Positions 47,008-56,700 of a stretch of 64,000 nucleotides of DNA are shown here, piece after piece. A program made the position numbers and the translations under genes. This DNA comes from Xaviernesmea oryzae. GTDB lineage: Bacteria > Pseudomonadota > Alphaproteobacteria > Rhizobiales > Rhizobiaceae. The notes below the pieces were generated by a model that did no database searches, was not told the DNA's origin, and saw only the letters and a list, made by a program, of their open reading frames with translations. The stretch's first letter is position 1; each line of letters starts with the position of its first letter. Location: the NCBI RefSeq assembly GCF_900109605.1, contig NZ_FOAM01000002.1, positions 310,001-374,000 of the forward strand, written 5' to 3'.

Positions 47008-48894
47008 ATGCTCGAATCGCTGCGCAGAGGCGCCCAGACCTGGGTTTTCAAGGGCCTTCTGATCCTCCTCGTGATCTCTTTCGGCGTCTGGGGCGTTTCG
47101 TCCTCCTTCCATGGCCGGAGTTCGAATGCAGTGGTCACGGTTGGCGACGTCAGCGTCTCCCCGGCGGATTTCCGCCTCGCTTACGAGCGGCAGGTGGCGC
47201 AGATCTCCCGCCAGTTCGGCATGCGGCTCAGCCGCGAGCAGGCGCGTGCCTTCGGCATCGAGAGCCAGGTCTATTCGCAACTGATCGCCGGCGCCGCGTT
47301 GGACCAGCTGTCGCGCGACATGGGGCTTGGCCTGTCGAAGGACCGGCTCGCCGTGCTGATCTCGCAGGATCCCGCCTTCCGCGGCGTCAATGGCCAGTTC
47401 GACCGCACCGTCTTTTCCGCCGTACTGCGCAATGCCGGCCTGCGCGAGGTCGATTACATCAACAATCGCAGCCAGGTTGCCGTGCGATCGCAGATCGTCG
47501 AGGCGGTCTCTGACGGTTTCCAGCCGCCGAAGGTCCTGACCGAGGCACTGAAGGCCTATCGCGACGAGACCCGCACGATCGACTATCTGCTCCTGTCCAA
47601 TGCCAATATCGATCCGATCAAGGCACCGGCGGACGAGGTGCTTGCCCCCTGGTTCGAAAGCCACAAGGCGAGCTACCGTGCGCCGGAGATGCGCAAGGTG
47701 AGCTATGTGAAGCTGGAGCCCGCCGACATCGCCGATCCAACCAAGGTGACGGATGACGAGGTGCGCGCGGATTATGAGCGCCGCAAGGCAAGCTTTACCA
47801 CGGCCGAGACGCGCACCATCGACCAGCTGACCTTTGCCTCCCGCGCCGAAGCCGATGCCGCCGCAGCAAAGCTTGCCGCCGGCACGGGATTCGACCAGCT
47901 CGTGGCCGAGCGCGGCCGCAGCGCCGCTGACATCCGGCTTGGCAGCTTCACCCGCGAGGCCATGCCGGATCAGAAACTGGCCGAGGCCGCCTTCGCCGTC
48001 TCCGCCGCCGGCGGCACGACGCCCGTGGTCGACGGCCAGTTCGGGCCGGTGATCCTGCGGGTCAGCACCATTCAGCCAGCGGTGACCCGTGGCTTCGACG
48101 AGGTGAAGGACGAGCTGCGCCGCGACCTCTCGCTCGCCAAGGCCGTAGAAGAGATCACGGCCCTGCATGACCGCTTCGAGGATATCCGCTCCGGCGGTGC
48201 GACGCTTGCCGATGCCGCCCAGCAGCTGAATCTGAAGCCGGTCACCATCGACGCCATGGATGCACAGGGCAACGATGCCGATGGGCAGAAGATCGCCACG
48301 CTGCCGCCAGCACCCAGCTTCGTGCAGGAGGTGTTCAAGACCGAAGCGGGGGTCAACGCCCTTCCAATCCAGTTGGGCCGCGAGGGCTATGTCTGGTTCG
48401 ACGTCGAAAACGTCGTGCCGGCCCATGACCGCACGCTGGATGAAGCGCGCGAGCGTGTGGTCGCCGACTGGACGGCCGAGCAGCAGCGCAATGCGCTGGG
48501 CGCTCGCGCCACTGAGCTGAAGGCGCGCGTCGAAAAGGGCGAGACCCTTGCCGCCATCGCTGCCGAACTCGGCCTTGCCGTGGAAACCAAGACGGGCCTG
48601 AAGCGCAACAGCCCGGATGCCAGCCTCAGCCAGGCCGCCATCACCGCCGCTTTCGCGGGCCCGAACGGTCATGTCGCCAATGCACCGGGGGTAGAAGGCG
48701 AAGGACAGATCCTGTTGAAGGTCACAGACGTCGGCCGCTCGACGGGCGATGCGCTCGACAATGACGACCGCCAGATCAACGCCATGGCCCAGGCGAGCGG
48801 CGATGACATCCTCGACCAGATGGTGGCCGAACTGCAGACGCGCTACGGCGTCAACATCAACCGCGATCTCGCCCAGCAGGCGATGGTGCCCTGA
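47008..48894 (+). CDS. PpiD-type peptidyl-prolyl isomerase (SurA N-terminal domain)
   Basis: A 628-residue membrane-anchored periplasmic folding factor. A single N-terminal membrane helix (about 14-34, [19 protein letters not shown]) precedes a SurA-like chaperone domain (about 40-170) and a degenerate parvulin domain (about 240-355). The rest is helical, as in PpiD. ATG at 47008 ([16 protein letters not shown]) fits rhizobial homologues better than GTG at 46999, which would be too close to AAGG. Ends 13 bases before trpD, so it is the first gene of a run with trpD and trpC. Confidence 0.9.
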   Translation: MLESLRRGAQTWVFKGLLILLVISFGVWGVSSSFHGRSSNAVVTVGDVSVSPADFRLAYERQVAQISRQFGMRLSREQARAFGIESQVYSQLIAGAALDQLSRDMGLGLSKDRLAVLISQDPAFRGVNGQFDRTVFSAVLRNAGLREVDYINNRSQVAVRSQIVEAVSDGFQPPKVLTEALKAYRDETRTIDYLLLSNANIDPIKAPADEVLAPWFESHKASYRAPEMRKVSYVKLEPADIADPTKVTDDEVRADYERRKASFTTAETRTIDQLTFASRAEADAAAAKLAAGTGFDQLVAERGRSAADIRLGSFTREAMPDQKLAEAAFAVSAAGGTTPVVDGQFGPVILRVSTIQPAVTRGFDEVKDELRRDLSLAKAVEEITALHDRFEDIRSGGATLADAAQQLNLKPVTIDAMDAQGNDADGQKIATLPPAPSFVQEVFKTEAGVNALPIQLGREGYVWFDVENVVPAHDRTLDEARERVVADWTAEQQRNALGARATELKARVEKGETLAAIAAELGLAVETKTGLKRNSPDASLSQAAITAAFAGPNGHVANAPGVEGEGQILLKVTDVGRSTGDALDNDDRQINAMAQASGDDILDQMVAELQTRYGVNINRDLAQQAMVP

Positions 48895-48907
48895 GGAGGC
48901 CTTTTCC

Positions 48908-49930
48908 ATGTCGGATCTGAAGCCCTTCATCGCCAAGGTCGCGGCCGGCGCGGCCTTGAGCCGGGCCGATGCGCGCGCCGCCTTCGAGATCATCATGTCC
49001 GGAGCGGCGACGCCCTCGCAGATCGGCGGCTTCCTGATGGCGCTGCGCGTGCGCGGCGAAACGGTGGACGAGATCGTCGGCGCCGTCGGCTCCATGCGTG
49101 CGCGCATGCTGACCGTCGAAGCGCCAGCCGATGCGGTCGACATTGTCGGCACTGGTGGCGATGGCCACGGCACCTATAATATTTCGACCCTGGCCGCGCT
49201 GATCACCGCCGGCGCAGGCGTGCCCGTCGCCAAGCACGGGAACAAGGCGCTCAGCTCGAAATCCGGAACCGCCGACGCGCTCTCCTGCCTGGGGGTCAAG
49301 CTCGACATCGGCCCTGCCTTGATTGCCCGCTGCATTCGCGAAGCTGGCGTCGGCTTCATGTTCGCCCAGCAGCACCACCCCGCCATGCGCCATGTCGGCC
49401 CCAGTCGGGTGGAACTCGGCACGCGCACGATCTTCAACCTGCTAGGCCCGCTGGCCAATCCAGCCGGCGCACGGCGCCAGCTGCTTGGCGTTTTCGCGCC
49501 GCAATGGGTCATGCCGCTGGCCGAAGTGCTGCGCGATCTGGGTGCGGAGCGCATCTGGGTCGTGCATGGCAATGGTCTGGATGAAATTACCACCACGGGC
49601 GAAACGCAAGTCGTGGCGCTGGAAGACGGCAAGCTCCGGTCCTTCACCCTGACCCCCGCCGACTTCGGCCTTCCGGTGGTCGAACTCGAGGCGCTGAAGG
49701 GCGGCGATGGCGCGCACAATGCGGCTGCCCTGAGCGCCGTGATCGATGGCGCTGAAAACCCTTATCGCGATGTGGCGCTCGCCAATGCGGCCGCCGCCCT
49801 CGTCATCGCCGGACAGGCGGAAACGCTCAGCGATGGCATGCGTCTTGCGCGTCAATCGCTCGCCGACGGCGGCACGCGCCGGGCGCTCGACCGGCTCGTG
49901 GCCACATCAAACATGCCCGAGGAGGCTTGA
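48908..49930 (+). CDS. trpD: Anthranilate phosphoribosyltransferase
   Basis: Second step of tryptophan synthesis, joining anthranilate to PRPP; 340 residues. Motifs [20 protein letters not shown] (PRPP-binding GTGGDG) near 78-97, [40 protein letters not shown]-type region and the [14 protein letters not shown] segment. All are intact. Three bases before trpC, hence coupled. The rhizobial trpE(G) lies elsewhere, as usual for the group. Confidence 0.97.
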   Translation: MSDLKPFIAKVAAGAALSRADARAAFEIIMSGAATPSQIGGFLMALRVRGETVDEIVGAVGSMRARMLTVEAPADAVDIVGTGGDGHGTYNISTLAALITAGAGVPVAKHGNKALSSKSGTADALSCLGVKLDIGPALIARCIREAGVGFMFAQQHHPAMRHVGPSRVELGTRTIFNLLGPLANPAGARRQLLGVFAPQWVMPLAEVLRDLGAERIWVVHGNGLDEITTTGETQVVALEDGKLRSFTLTPADFGLPVVELEALKGGDGAHNAAALSAVIDGAENPYRDVALANAAAALVIAGQAETLSDGMRLARQSLADGGTRRALDRLVATSNMPEEA

Positions 49931-49933
49931 CCC

Positions 49934-50746
49934 ATGAGCGATATTCTCGCCCGTATCGAAGCCTATAAGCGCGAAGAAATCGCTGCGGCCGAAGCTGCGC
50001 GTCCCCTTGCCGAGATTAAGGCGATGGCCGCCGATCAGCCCCCGCCACGTGGCTTCCATACCGCTCTGAAGGCGAAGACGGCTGAAGGAACATTCGCCCT
50101 GATCGCCGAGATCAAGAAGGCCAGCCCATCGAAGGGTCTGATTCGCCCGGATTTCGATCCGCCGGCCCTGGCTCGGGCTTATGAAGCCGGTGGCGCTGCC
50201 TGCCTATCCGTCCTGACGGACCGGCCGAGCTTCCAAGGCGCGCCGGAATTTCTGACTGCCGCGCGCGCAGCCTGCAGCTTGCCGGCACTGCGCAAGGATT
50301 TCATGTTCGAGCCCTATCAGGTTTACGAGGCGCGTGCCTGGGGCGCGGACTGCATCCTCCTGATCATGGCCTCGCTCGATGACGATACGGCCCGCAGGCT
50401 TGAAGATATCGCTTTGTCGCTCGGCATGGACGTCTTGATCGAGGTGCATGACGCTGAGGAAATGGAGCGGGCGCTGCGGCTTGCCTCCCCGCTGGTGGGC
50501 ATCAACAACCGCAATCTGAAGACCTTTGAGGTCGATATTGCGCTGAGCACCAAGCTTGCGCCGATGGTGCCAGAAGATCGGCTTCTGGTCGGTGAAAGCG
50601 GCATTTTCACCCATGCGGACTGCCGGACGTTGAAGGAGGCCGGTATTTCCACATTCCTCGTCGGCGAAAGCCTGATGCGGCAGGACGATGTAACGGCCGC
50701 CACACGCAAGCTTCTGTCTGGCGAGGCTGCCGTCGCGGCGGCCTAA
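49934..50746 (+). CDS. trpC: Indole-3-glycerol-phosphate synthase
   Basis: Forms indole-3-glycerol phosphate in tryptophan synthesis; 270 residues, a TIM barrel not fused to TrpF. Motifs [15 protein letters not shown] near 55-69, [47 protein letters not shown] and [13 protein letters not shown] carry the catalytic Lys and Glu residues in the expected order. Starts 3 bases after trpD. The next gene, moaC, is 94 bases on. Confidence 0.97.
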   Translation: MSDILARIEAYKREEIAAAEAARPLAEIKAMAADQPPPRGFHTALKAKTAEGTFALIAEIKKASPSKGLIRPDFDPPALARAYEAGGAACLSVLTDRPSFQGAPEFLTAARAACSLPALRKDFMFEPYQVYEARAWGADCILLIMASLDDDTARRLEDIALSLGMDVLIEVHDAEEMERALRLASPLVGINNRNLKTFEVDIALSTKLAPMVPEDRLLVGESGIFTHADCRTLKEAGISTFLVGESLMRQDDVTAATRKLLSGEAAVAAA

Positions 50747-50840
50747 CCTGTCTAGGTGCGGCTTGGTCGAACGCCGATGGTGGGCCGCGCGCATGGCACC
50801 ATGATCGCATGGCCGGTCGGCGCCTGAAAGGATACTATCC

Positions 50841-51332
50841 ATGGCTGAAGGCAGTCTCACCCATCTCGACGCAGCAGGCGCGGCCCATATGGTCGATGTC
50901 GGAGACAAGGCCGAGACGGTGCGCATCGCCAGAGCCGAAGGCCATGTGCGCATGATGCCAGAGACCCTGGCCGCCATTCGGGCCGGCAACGCGAAGAAGG
51001 GCGATGTGATCGCCACCGCGCGGCTTGCCGGCATCATGGCCGCCAAGCAGACAGCAAGCCTCATCCCCCTCTGCCACCCGCTGATGCTCTCCAAGGTTTC
51101 GGTCGATATCACGCCGGATGAGACCCTGCCGGGCCTGCGGGTGGAGACGCTTGCCCGCGTCGAAGGCCGAACGGGCGTGGAGATGGAGGCGCTGACGGCT
51201 GCGAGTATCGCGTGCCTGACGATCTATGACATGGCCAAGGCGCTGGATCGGGAGATGGAGATCGGCGGCATCCGTCTGATGGAGAAAAGCGGCGGGGCGT
51301 CAGGTGATTATCACAGGGCGGATCGAGGCTGA
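50841..51332 (+). CDS. moaC: Cyclic pyranopterin monophosphate synthase
   Basis: Second enzyme of molybdenum cofactor synthesis, making cPMP with MoaA; 163 residues. Family motifs [22 protein letters not shown] near 52-73, [20 protein letters not shown] with [20 protein letters not shown] near the C-terminus, which include the catalytic Lys and Asp. Its stop overlaps the moeA ATG (TGATG), so both are coupled. Cofactor synthesis is needed for nitrate reductase and other Mo enzymes. Confidence 0.97.
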   Translation: MAEGSLTHLDAAGAAHMVDVGDKAETVRIARAEGHVRMMPETLAAIRAGNAKKGDVIATARLAGIMAAKQTASLIPLCHPLMLSKVSVDITPDETLPGLRVETLARVEGRTGVEMEALTAASIACLTIYDMAKALDREMEIGGIRLMEKSGGASGDYHRADRG

Positions 51333-52549
51333 TGGCGCTGCTTCCCGTCAATGAGGCGCTGGCGCGCCTGCTTGATCCCGCCCAGCCGATCGCTCGACAT
51401 ATCGATCTGCCGCTGTCCGAAGCGCAGGGGCTGGTGCTGGCCGAGGATATCTCGGCCAAGGTCACCTTTCCGGCCTTCGACAATTCCGCCATGGACGGTT
51501 ATGCACTGCGCCACGAGGACATCGCTGAGGGCGAGACGGAACTGACCGTGATCGGCCAATCCGCCGCCGGCCACGGCTTTTCCGGCCGCGTCGGCCCGTT
51601 TCAGGCCGTCCGCATCTTCACCGGTGCGCCCCTGCCGGATGGCGCCGACACCGTCTTGATGCAGGAAGATGCCGAGGTGCTGGACGGACATCGCATCCGC
51701 ACCCGCTTTACGCCAATTAAAGGCCGGCATATTCGGCCACGCGGACAGGATTTTGCCGAGGGCGAAACCCTGCTGTTTGCGGGCGAGCGCCTCGATGCCG
51801 GCCGGTTAACACTCGCGGCCGGCATGAATTGCCCGACACTTCCGGTCTTCGCGCGCCCGCGCGTCGCGATCATATCCACCGGGGACGAACTCGTGCCGCC
51901 CGGTGCGATCCCCGGGGCGGATCAAATCGTCGCCTCCAACGGCTTCGGTGTGGCAGCGCTCGTACGGGAGAATGGCGGTGAGGTCATTGATCTCGGCCTC
52001 GTTCCGGACCTCGCAGAGGCTATTGCAGAGGCCGTGGGACGAGCGCGCCGGGCCGGCGCCGATGTGCTGGTCACCCTTGGCGGTGCATCGGTCGGGGATC
52101 ATGATCTCGTGCAATCCTCACTGGTCTCGCTCGGCATGGAGCTCGACTTCTGGAAGATCGCCATGCGCCCGGGCAAGCCGCTGATGGTCGGCCGTCTCGA
52201 TGCCATGCATGTGCTCGGCCTGCCGGGCAATCCCGTCTCCAGCCTCGTCTGTGCGCTTTTGTTTCTGGAGCCGCTGGTTGCCCGCCTTGCCCGCAGAGAC
52301 CCGCCTTCGCGCGCGGGAGAGGCGGTGCTCGCCGAGGCTCTACCGGCCAATGACACGCGCCAGGACTATATTCGCGCCCGGCTGGTTCGCCAGGATGACG
52401 GCCGGCTGATGGCCTACGCCTTTCCACGCCAGGACAGTTCGATGATGCGGGTCTTCGCCGCGTCCGATGCCCTGATCGTCCGTCCGGTCGCCGCGCCGGC
52501 ACTGGAAGCCGGCAGCCCCTGCCCGATTCTGCTTCTGCGGCCGGTCTGA
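51332..52549 (+). CDS. moeA: Molybdopterin molybdenumtransferase
   Basis: Inserts molybdate into adenylylated molybdopterin; 405 residues. Motifs AFDNSAMDGYALRHEDI near 49-65, VRIFTGAPLPDGADTVLMQED, PRVAIISTGDEL near 178-189, GGASVGDHDLV and LGLPGNPVSSLVCALLF are all present. In rhizobia as I recall lexA follows this gene directly; here no lexA is found and a 319-base spacer follows. Overlaps moaC by one base. Confidence 0.96.
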   Translation: MALLPVNEALARLLDPAQPIARHIDLPLSEAQGLVLAEDISAKVTFPAFDNSAMDGYALRHEDIAEGETELTVIGQSAAGHGFSGRVGPFQAVRIFTGAPLPDGADTVLMQEDAEVLDGHRIRTRFTPIKGRHIRPRGQDFAEGETLLFAGERLDAGRLTLAAGMNCPTLPVFARPRVAIISTGDELVPPGAIPGADQIVASNGFGVAALVRENGGEVIDLGLVPDLAEAIAEAVGRARRAGADVLVTLGGASVGDHDLVQSSLVSLGMELDFWKIAMRPGKPLMVGRLDAMHVLGLPGNPVSSLVCALLFLEPLVARLARRDPPSRAGEAVLAEALPANDTRQDYIRARLVRQDDGRLMAYAFPRQDSSMMRVFAASDALIVRPVAAPALEAGSPCPILLLRPV

Positions 52550-52641
52550 GCGGCAAAGGTTTTACCGAAGGCTCGTTCTGCATAAAAACAGGGCCTGGAA
52601 CCGCCATTTTTCTTGATGAGATCAGGCCCGCGCAAGCTTCG

Positions 52642-52688
52642 TGTCACATGCTCGTGACATTAAGCCTTTATCCATGGCTTTCGTGACA
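52642..52688. repeat. GTGACA dyad and direct repeat
   Basis: TGTCAC (52642-52647) and GTGACA (52654-52659) form a dyad with a 6-base spacer, and a further CGTGACAT occurs at 52682-52689, 29 bases after the first CGTGACAT. Could be an operator; no regulator is known for it. Confidence 0.35.
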
Positions 52689-52755
52689 TACTTCGCATGA
52701 ACAAGCTGACTACGGATGAACTAGCAGCTGCCGTTCAGGCGAAGATTGAAGAAAA

Positions 52756-52779
52756 GGTCGGGCATGTCCCGGCCTTTTT
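52756..52779 (+). terminator. Rho-independent terminator after moeA
   Basis: GGTCGGG, loop CATGT, CCCGGCC (one U-G pair), then TTTTTGCTTTT. It is 207 bases after the moeA stop, so either the moeA mRNA has a long tail or a short separate transcript ends here. Confidence 0.82.
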
Positions 52780-52868
52780 GCTTTTGTGCAGGTTCACGGC
52801 CGTCGCGCCCGTCTTCGCTTTTCTGCGGGTCGGAGCGCTGGATGCTCAGCATGATGGGAGTGGCGAAA

Positions 52869-53375
52869 ATGTTCGATCATCCGGTTCTGACCACGACGCG
52901 TTTGACGTTGCGCGTGCCTGACATCGGCGATTTTCCACGGATGGCGCGCTTCCTCGCATCACCGCGTGCCGCGGGCGTTGGCGGTCCGTATGATGAGCCT
53001 GGTGCCTGGCACATGTTCTGTCATGGCGTGGCCTGCTGGACGTTGTTCGGCTATGGCGCTCTGACGATCGTCCACACCGAGACGGGCGACGTGTTGGGGC
53101 AGATTTTCCTCAACAACGGGCCCCTCTTCGCAGAGACGGAAATGGGCTGGATGCTTTACGATGGGCATCAAGGACAGGGTTATGCCACGGAGGCCGCTTT
53201 CGCCGTGCGGCGCTGGGCCTTCGACCAACTGAATCTGCAAACGCTCGTCAGCTACGTCTCGGCCGAGAATGCCGCTTCGGCCGCCGTCGCACGCCGGCTA
53301 GGTGCCGTTCTCGATCCAAAGGCGGCGCGCGATAAGCCGAGCGATCTGGTCTTTCGCCATCCGCGCGGCCGATGA
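52869..53375 (+). CDS. GNAT family N-acetyltransferase
   Basis: A 168-residue acetyltransferase of the RimJ/RimL-type group. TTTRLTLRVPDIGDFPRMARFL at the N-terminus, MGWMLYDGHQGQGYATEAAFAVRRWAFD with the acetyl-CoA-binding QGQGYA near 104-109, and VSYVSAENAASAAVARRLGA are the family features. The substrate (protein N-terminus, antibiotic or other) is unknown. The ATG at 52869 has GGGAG 8 nt upstream and was preferred to more upstream starts. Convergent with the CorC-like gene, 58 bases apart. Confidence 0.88.
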   Translation: MFDHPVLTTTRLTLRVPDIGDFPRMARFLASPRAAGVGGPYDEPGAWHMFCHGVACWTLFGYGALTIVHTETGDVLGQIFLNNGPLFAETEMGWMLYDGHQGQGYATEAAFAVRRWAFDQLNLQTLVSYVSAENAASAAVARRLGAVLDPKAARDKPSDLVFRHPRGR

Positions 53376-53433
53376 ACTGTTCAATCCCAAGCATTGCTCC
53401 GAATCTGACTACCGGAACGTTGCCATCGAGGCA

Positions 53434-54723
53434 TCAGGCCGCGGGCGCGATCCGCGACACAAGGATCTTGTCGATCCGCCGGCTGTCCATGTCGATGACC
53501 TCGAAGCGATAGCCGAAGGCCTCGGTCACATCGCCTTCTTCCGGGGTCTTGCGCAGCTCCTGCACGAGGAAGCCGGCGATGGTCTCATAACGCCCATCCG
53601 CTTCGATCTCTTCGATGCCGATGGTCAGGATCACCTCATCGATCGGCGTGCGTCCATCCACCAGATAGGAGCCATCCTCGCGTTCCCGGATCAGCGCATG
53701 TTCCAGATCGTCGTAATTGGACGGCAAGACGCCGACGATCGCTTCCAGAATATCGGCCAGCGTCAGAATGCCTTCGATGCTGCCATATTCGTCGACGATG
53801 ATCGCCATGTTGATCCGCGAGGACTTGAAGGCTTCCAGCGCCTTCAGGCAGGAGGCGGTCTCCGGCAATGTGTGCAGCTCGCGTACGAAATTGCGTACGG
53901 AAAAACTGCTCGGCGTCACGGGGCTGTTCAGCACTTCCTTGACCAGCACCGCGCCCAGCACCTCGCCCGTGGCCGGATCCATCACCGGATAGCGCGAATG
54001 GGCGCTGCTCTCGATCTTGGCGCGCACCTCGTCCAGGCTGTCATCGGAGTCGATGAAATTCACCTCGGTGCGATGCGTCATGATGGTCTTCACATTGCGG
54101 TCGCCGAGCCGGATGATCCGGCGCAGCATCTCATGCTCCGACTTTTCAATGGCGCCGCTTTCGACGCCTTCAGCCATGATCGCCTGCACCTCCTCCTCGG
54201 TCACGGCATCCTTGTCTTCCTTGGCGCCGACAAGCCGAAGCACCAGGCCGGCCGATGCCTCGAACAAATAGACGACGGGCGCGACGATCCGCGACAGGAT
54301 CGACATCGGACGGGCGACGAACATCGCCACCGCCTCGGAATTTTTCAACGCCAGCTGCTTCGGGATGAGTTCGCCGATGACGACGGACAGATAGGTGATC
54401 AGGGACACGACGATCGCCACCGCAACGGGGCTGCCATAGGGCGCGATCCAGGAAATATCGTTCAGCACCGGCGCCAGCTGATCGGCGATGGTGGCCCCGC
54501 CGTAGGCGCCTGCCAGAATGCCGACAAGCGTGATGCCGACCTGCACCGTCGAGAGAAAACGGCCGGGATCTTCGGCCAGTGCCAGTGCCACCTCGGCACG
54601 GGCATTGCCCTGGCGCGCCATCTGCCGCAGAAGCGGCTTACTGGCGGAAACGATCGCCATTTCGGACATGGCGAAAAAGGCATTGACCAGGAGAAGAAGA
54701 AAAATAACAACGAGCTCGGACAT
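53434..54723 (-). CDS. CNNM/CorC-HlyC family membrane protein with CBS domains
   Basis: A 429-residue protein: an N-terminal CNNM/DUF21 membrane domain (about 1-190, SELVVIFLLLLVNAFFAMSE and IGELIPKQLALKNSE), a CBS pair (about 205-330, IMTHRTEVNFID and NMAIIVDEYGSIEGILTLADI) and a CorC_HlyC domain at the C-terminus. The family is linked to magnesium and cobalt export and hemolysin-like proteins; Mg2+ transport is the better-supported role. Starts with ATG at 54723. Convergent with the GNAT gene, tail to tail. Confidence 0.9.
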   Translation of the reverse strand: MSELVVIFLLLLVNAFFAMSEMAIVSASKPLLRQMARQGNARAEVALALAEDPGRFLSTVQVGITLVGILAGAYGGATIADQLAPVLNDISWIAPYGSPVAVAIVVSLITYLSVVIGELIPKQLALKNSEAVAMFVARPMSILSRIVAPVVYLFEASAGLVLRLVGAKEDKDAVTEEEVQAIMAEGVESGAIEKSEHEMLRRIIRLGDRNVKTIMTHRTEVNFIDSDDSLDEVRAKIESSAHSRYPVMDPATGEVLGAVLVKEVLNSPVTPSSFSVRNFVRELHTLPETASCLKALEAFKSSRINMAIIVDEYGSIEGILTLADILEAIVGVLPSNYDDLEHALIREREDGSYLVDGRTPIDEVILTIGIEEIEADGRYETIAGFLVQELRKTPEEGDVTEAFGYRFEVIDMDSRRIDKILVSRIAPAA

Positions 54724-54954
54724 ATATCCTCGGAAAAAACCGCTCGCCTAACCCGAGTGATCAGGATGGCGGGCCGGCGCAATGTCGCATCACATAGGCC
54801 GGCGGGGCAAGTCCAGCAAGCGCGAAAGCTGCGCATGCCGGCCACCATTTCTGGATAAGCCTCTGCGGCCGATCGTCTTTTTTGGCGGCATGGAATAGCT
54901 GGGGATGATCTGCGTACAGGTGTGATCACCGCGCGAAAGCGAAATTCCCGCCGC

Positions 54955-55716
54955 TCAGGAGGTGGAAAGCGCTTCTGGCGTTGTGGCAAGCGCCTTGTGA
55001 ACGCGGTCATGACCGACACGGATGACGTCTTCCATGGCAGCGCGGGCGCCCGCCTCGTCACGCCGGCTGATCTCTTCGACGATGCGGATATGCGAACGCG
55101 CAACCTCGTCTATACGTTCGCGGCCCGAGGCCGGTGAGCTCAGCTTGAAGACGCTGGCAAGCGCCGTTTCGATCAAGCTGCCGACCGTGCGCATGAACGG
55201 ATTGCCGGAAGCGTCCGCCACGGCCAGATGGAATTTCAGGTCGGCATTGGCCAGCGAAGAGGCGGTATGGTCGGGATCGCCCATCGCCACCGCCAGCCGC
55301 ATCATATTGCTGATTTCCGCTTCGCTGGCATTGAGCGCGGCAAGGGCTGCGGCATGGGGCTCGAAGGCGAGACGCACCTCTCGCAGATGCCGCAGGAAGG
55401 CCTCGTCGATCCCGGCGTGGAAATGCCAGGTCAGCACATCGCCGTCGAACAGGTTCCAGGCGGTGCGCGGCGTGACCCGGGTGCCGATGCGCGCCCGCGC
55501 CACCACCAGGCCCTTGGCAGCCAGGGTCTTCATCGCCTCGCGCAGCACGGTGCGCGAGACCTTGAAGCGAAAGGCCAGCTCGGCATCGCCCGGCAGAGTC
55601 GCACCGACGGGGTATTCCCCCGAGACGATCGCCTGGCCGAGCGCGAGAACGACCTGCCCATGGCTGGTGCGCGTGCCCTCGCCGCTGATAACCGTCTCCA
55701 GCAGCCCCTTGCTCAA
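54955..55716 (-). CDS. FadR-type GntR regulator of the sugar importer
   Basis: A 253-residue GntR/FadR regulator. N-terminal winged helix (about 15-80) with SGEYPVGATLPGDAELAFRF and SRTVLREAMKTLAAKGLVVAR; the C-terminal FCD domain follows, containing DLKFHLAVADASGNPF with the metal-binding Asp/His residues typical of FCD. The start is TTG at 55716, just 3 bases after the yjfF stop, with AAGGGGG 9 nt upstream: it is the last gene of the importer operon and probably represses it in the absence of a sugar-derived effector. Confidence 0.9.
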   Translation of the reverse strand: MSKGLLETVISGEGTRTSHGQVVLALGQAIVSGEYPVGATLPGDAELAFRFKVSRTVLREAMKTLAAKGLVVARARIGTRVTPRTAWNLFDGDVLTWHFHAGIDEAFLRHLREVRLAFEPHAAALAALNASEAEISNMMRLAVAMGDPDHTASSLANADLKFHLAVADASGNPFMRTVGSLIETALASVFKLSSPASGRERIDEVARSHIRIVEEISRRDEAGARAAMEDVIRVGHDRVHKALATTPEALSTS

Positions 55717-55719
55717 GAT

Positions 55720-56700
55720 TTATGCCCCCTTCACGCTCAGTGCCCGTCCACCCCTGGACAGCGACAGGATGCCCTTCTGCAGAAGGATGAAGGCAAACAG
55801 CAAACCACCGATCAGGATCTTGGTCCACCAGCTCGACAGCGTGCCGTCGAAGGTGATGTAGGTTTGGATCAGCCCCTGGATCAGCACGCCGATCAGCGTG
55901 CCACCAACGAAGCCGGCCCCGCCGGTCAAGAGCGTTCCGCCGATGACGACGGCGGCGATGGCATCCAGCTCAACGCCGACTGTCGCCAACGAGTAGCCGG
56001 CCGAGGTGTAGAGCGAATAGGCGATGCCGGATAGGCCAGCGACGAAGCCGGAGAGCGCGTAGATGCCGATGGTGGTGCGGCCGACCGGCACGCCCATCAG
56101 CGCTGCCGTATGGGCACCGCCGCCCAGCGCATAGACATTGGTGCCGAAGCGCGTGCGCTGAGCAATGAGGATGCCAAGAGCGAAGACGACCAGCATGGCT
56201 CCGCCGATCAGCGTCAGCCGCCCGCCGCCGGGCATCACCCAGTAGAGGCTCTTCAAGGTCGCATAGAACGGATGGCGGATCGGGATCGAGTCGATCGACA
56301 GGACAAAGGCCATACCCCGCGCCAGGAACATGCCCGCCAGCGTGACGATGAAGGGCGGCATTTCCAGGAAATGGATGATGGCCCCCATCACCGCGCCGAA
56401 GGCTGTCGCAATGGCCAGCGCCAGCACGAAGGCAAAGAGCGGGTGGATGCTGGTCCGCTCCAGAACGACCGCCAGGAACACGCCGGTAAAGGCGATGACC
56501 GAGCCGATCGAGAGGTCGATGCCTCCGGACAGGATGACGAAGGTCATGCCGACGGCGGCGATGCCGAGAAAGGCGTTGTCGGTCAGAAGATTGCCGATCA
56601 CCCGCGTCGACAGCATCGATGGATACTGGAAGGCGCAGAGGGCGAAGGCGACGACGAAGATCACCAGCGTTGCATAGAGCGGAAGGGTCTTGGCATTCAT
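55720..56700 (-). CDS. yjfF: Sugar ABC transporter permease YjfF
   Basis: Second permease of a galactofuranose-type importer, 326 residues with about nine to ten membrane segments. AAVGMTFVILSGGIDLSIGSVIA, MPPFIVTLAGMFLARGMAF and LDAIAAVVIGGTLLTGGAGFVGGTLIG are conserved in ribose/xylose-type (BPD_transp_2) permeases; the order and neighbours match YjfF of E. coli. Overlaps ytfT by four bases (ATGA), so coupled. Confidence 0.9.
   Translation of the reverse strand: MNAKTLPLYATLVIFVVAFALCAFQYPSMLSTRVIGNLLTDNAFLGIAAVGMTFVILSGGIDLSIGSVIAFTGVFLAVVLERTSIHPLFAFVLALAIATAFGAVMGAIIHFLEMPPFIVTLAGMFLARGMAFVLSIDSIPIRHPFYATLKSLYWVMPGGGRLTLIGGAMLVVFALGILIAQRTRFGTNVYALGGGAHTAALMGVPVGRTTIGIYALSGFVAGLSGIAYSLYTSAGYSLATVGVELDAIAAVVIGGTLLTGGAGFVGGTLIGVLIQGLIQTYITFDGTLSSWWTKILIGGLLFAFILLQKGILSLSRGGRALSVKGA

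Larger units (their letters stand above)
52550..52868. other. Spacer after moeA with repeats and a terminator
   Basis: A 319-base region where lexA would be expected. It contains an inverted repeat GGGCCTG...CAGGCCC with a 24-base loop, the GTGACA repeats at 52642-52688, and the terminator at 52756-52779. An ATG frame from 52697 runs through the terminator and is probably not a gene. No sequence similar to lexA was recognised. Confidence 0.55.

Noticed and set aside
46942-49173. A 743-codon minus-strand frame
   Set aside because: Antisense to ppiD and trpD; composition of a shadow frame.
52576-52590. Possible LexA box GTTC-TGCATAA-AAAC after moeA
   Set aside because: Only the first half-site matches; the second (AAAC) breaks the GTTC-N7-GTTC pattern.
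52697-52921. A 74-codon frame starting MNKLTTDELAAAV
   Set aside because: The first 20 residues look protein-like, but the frame continues through a strong rho-independent terminator and into the GNAT gene; no ribosome site precedes it.
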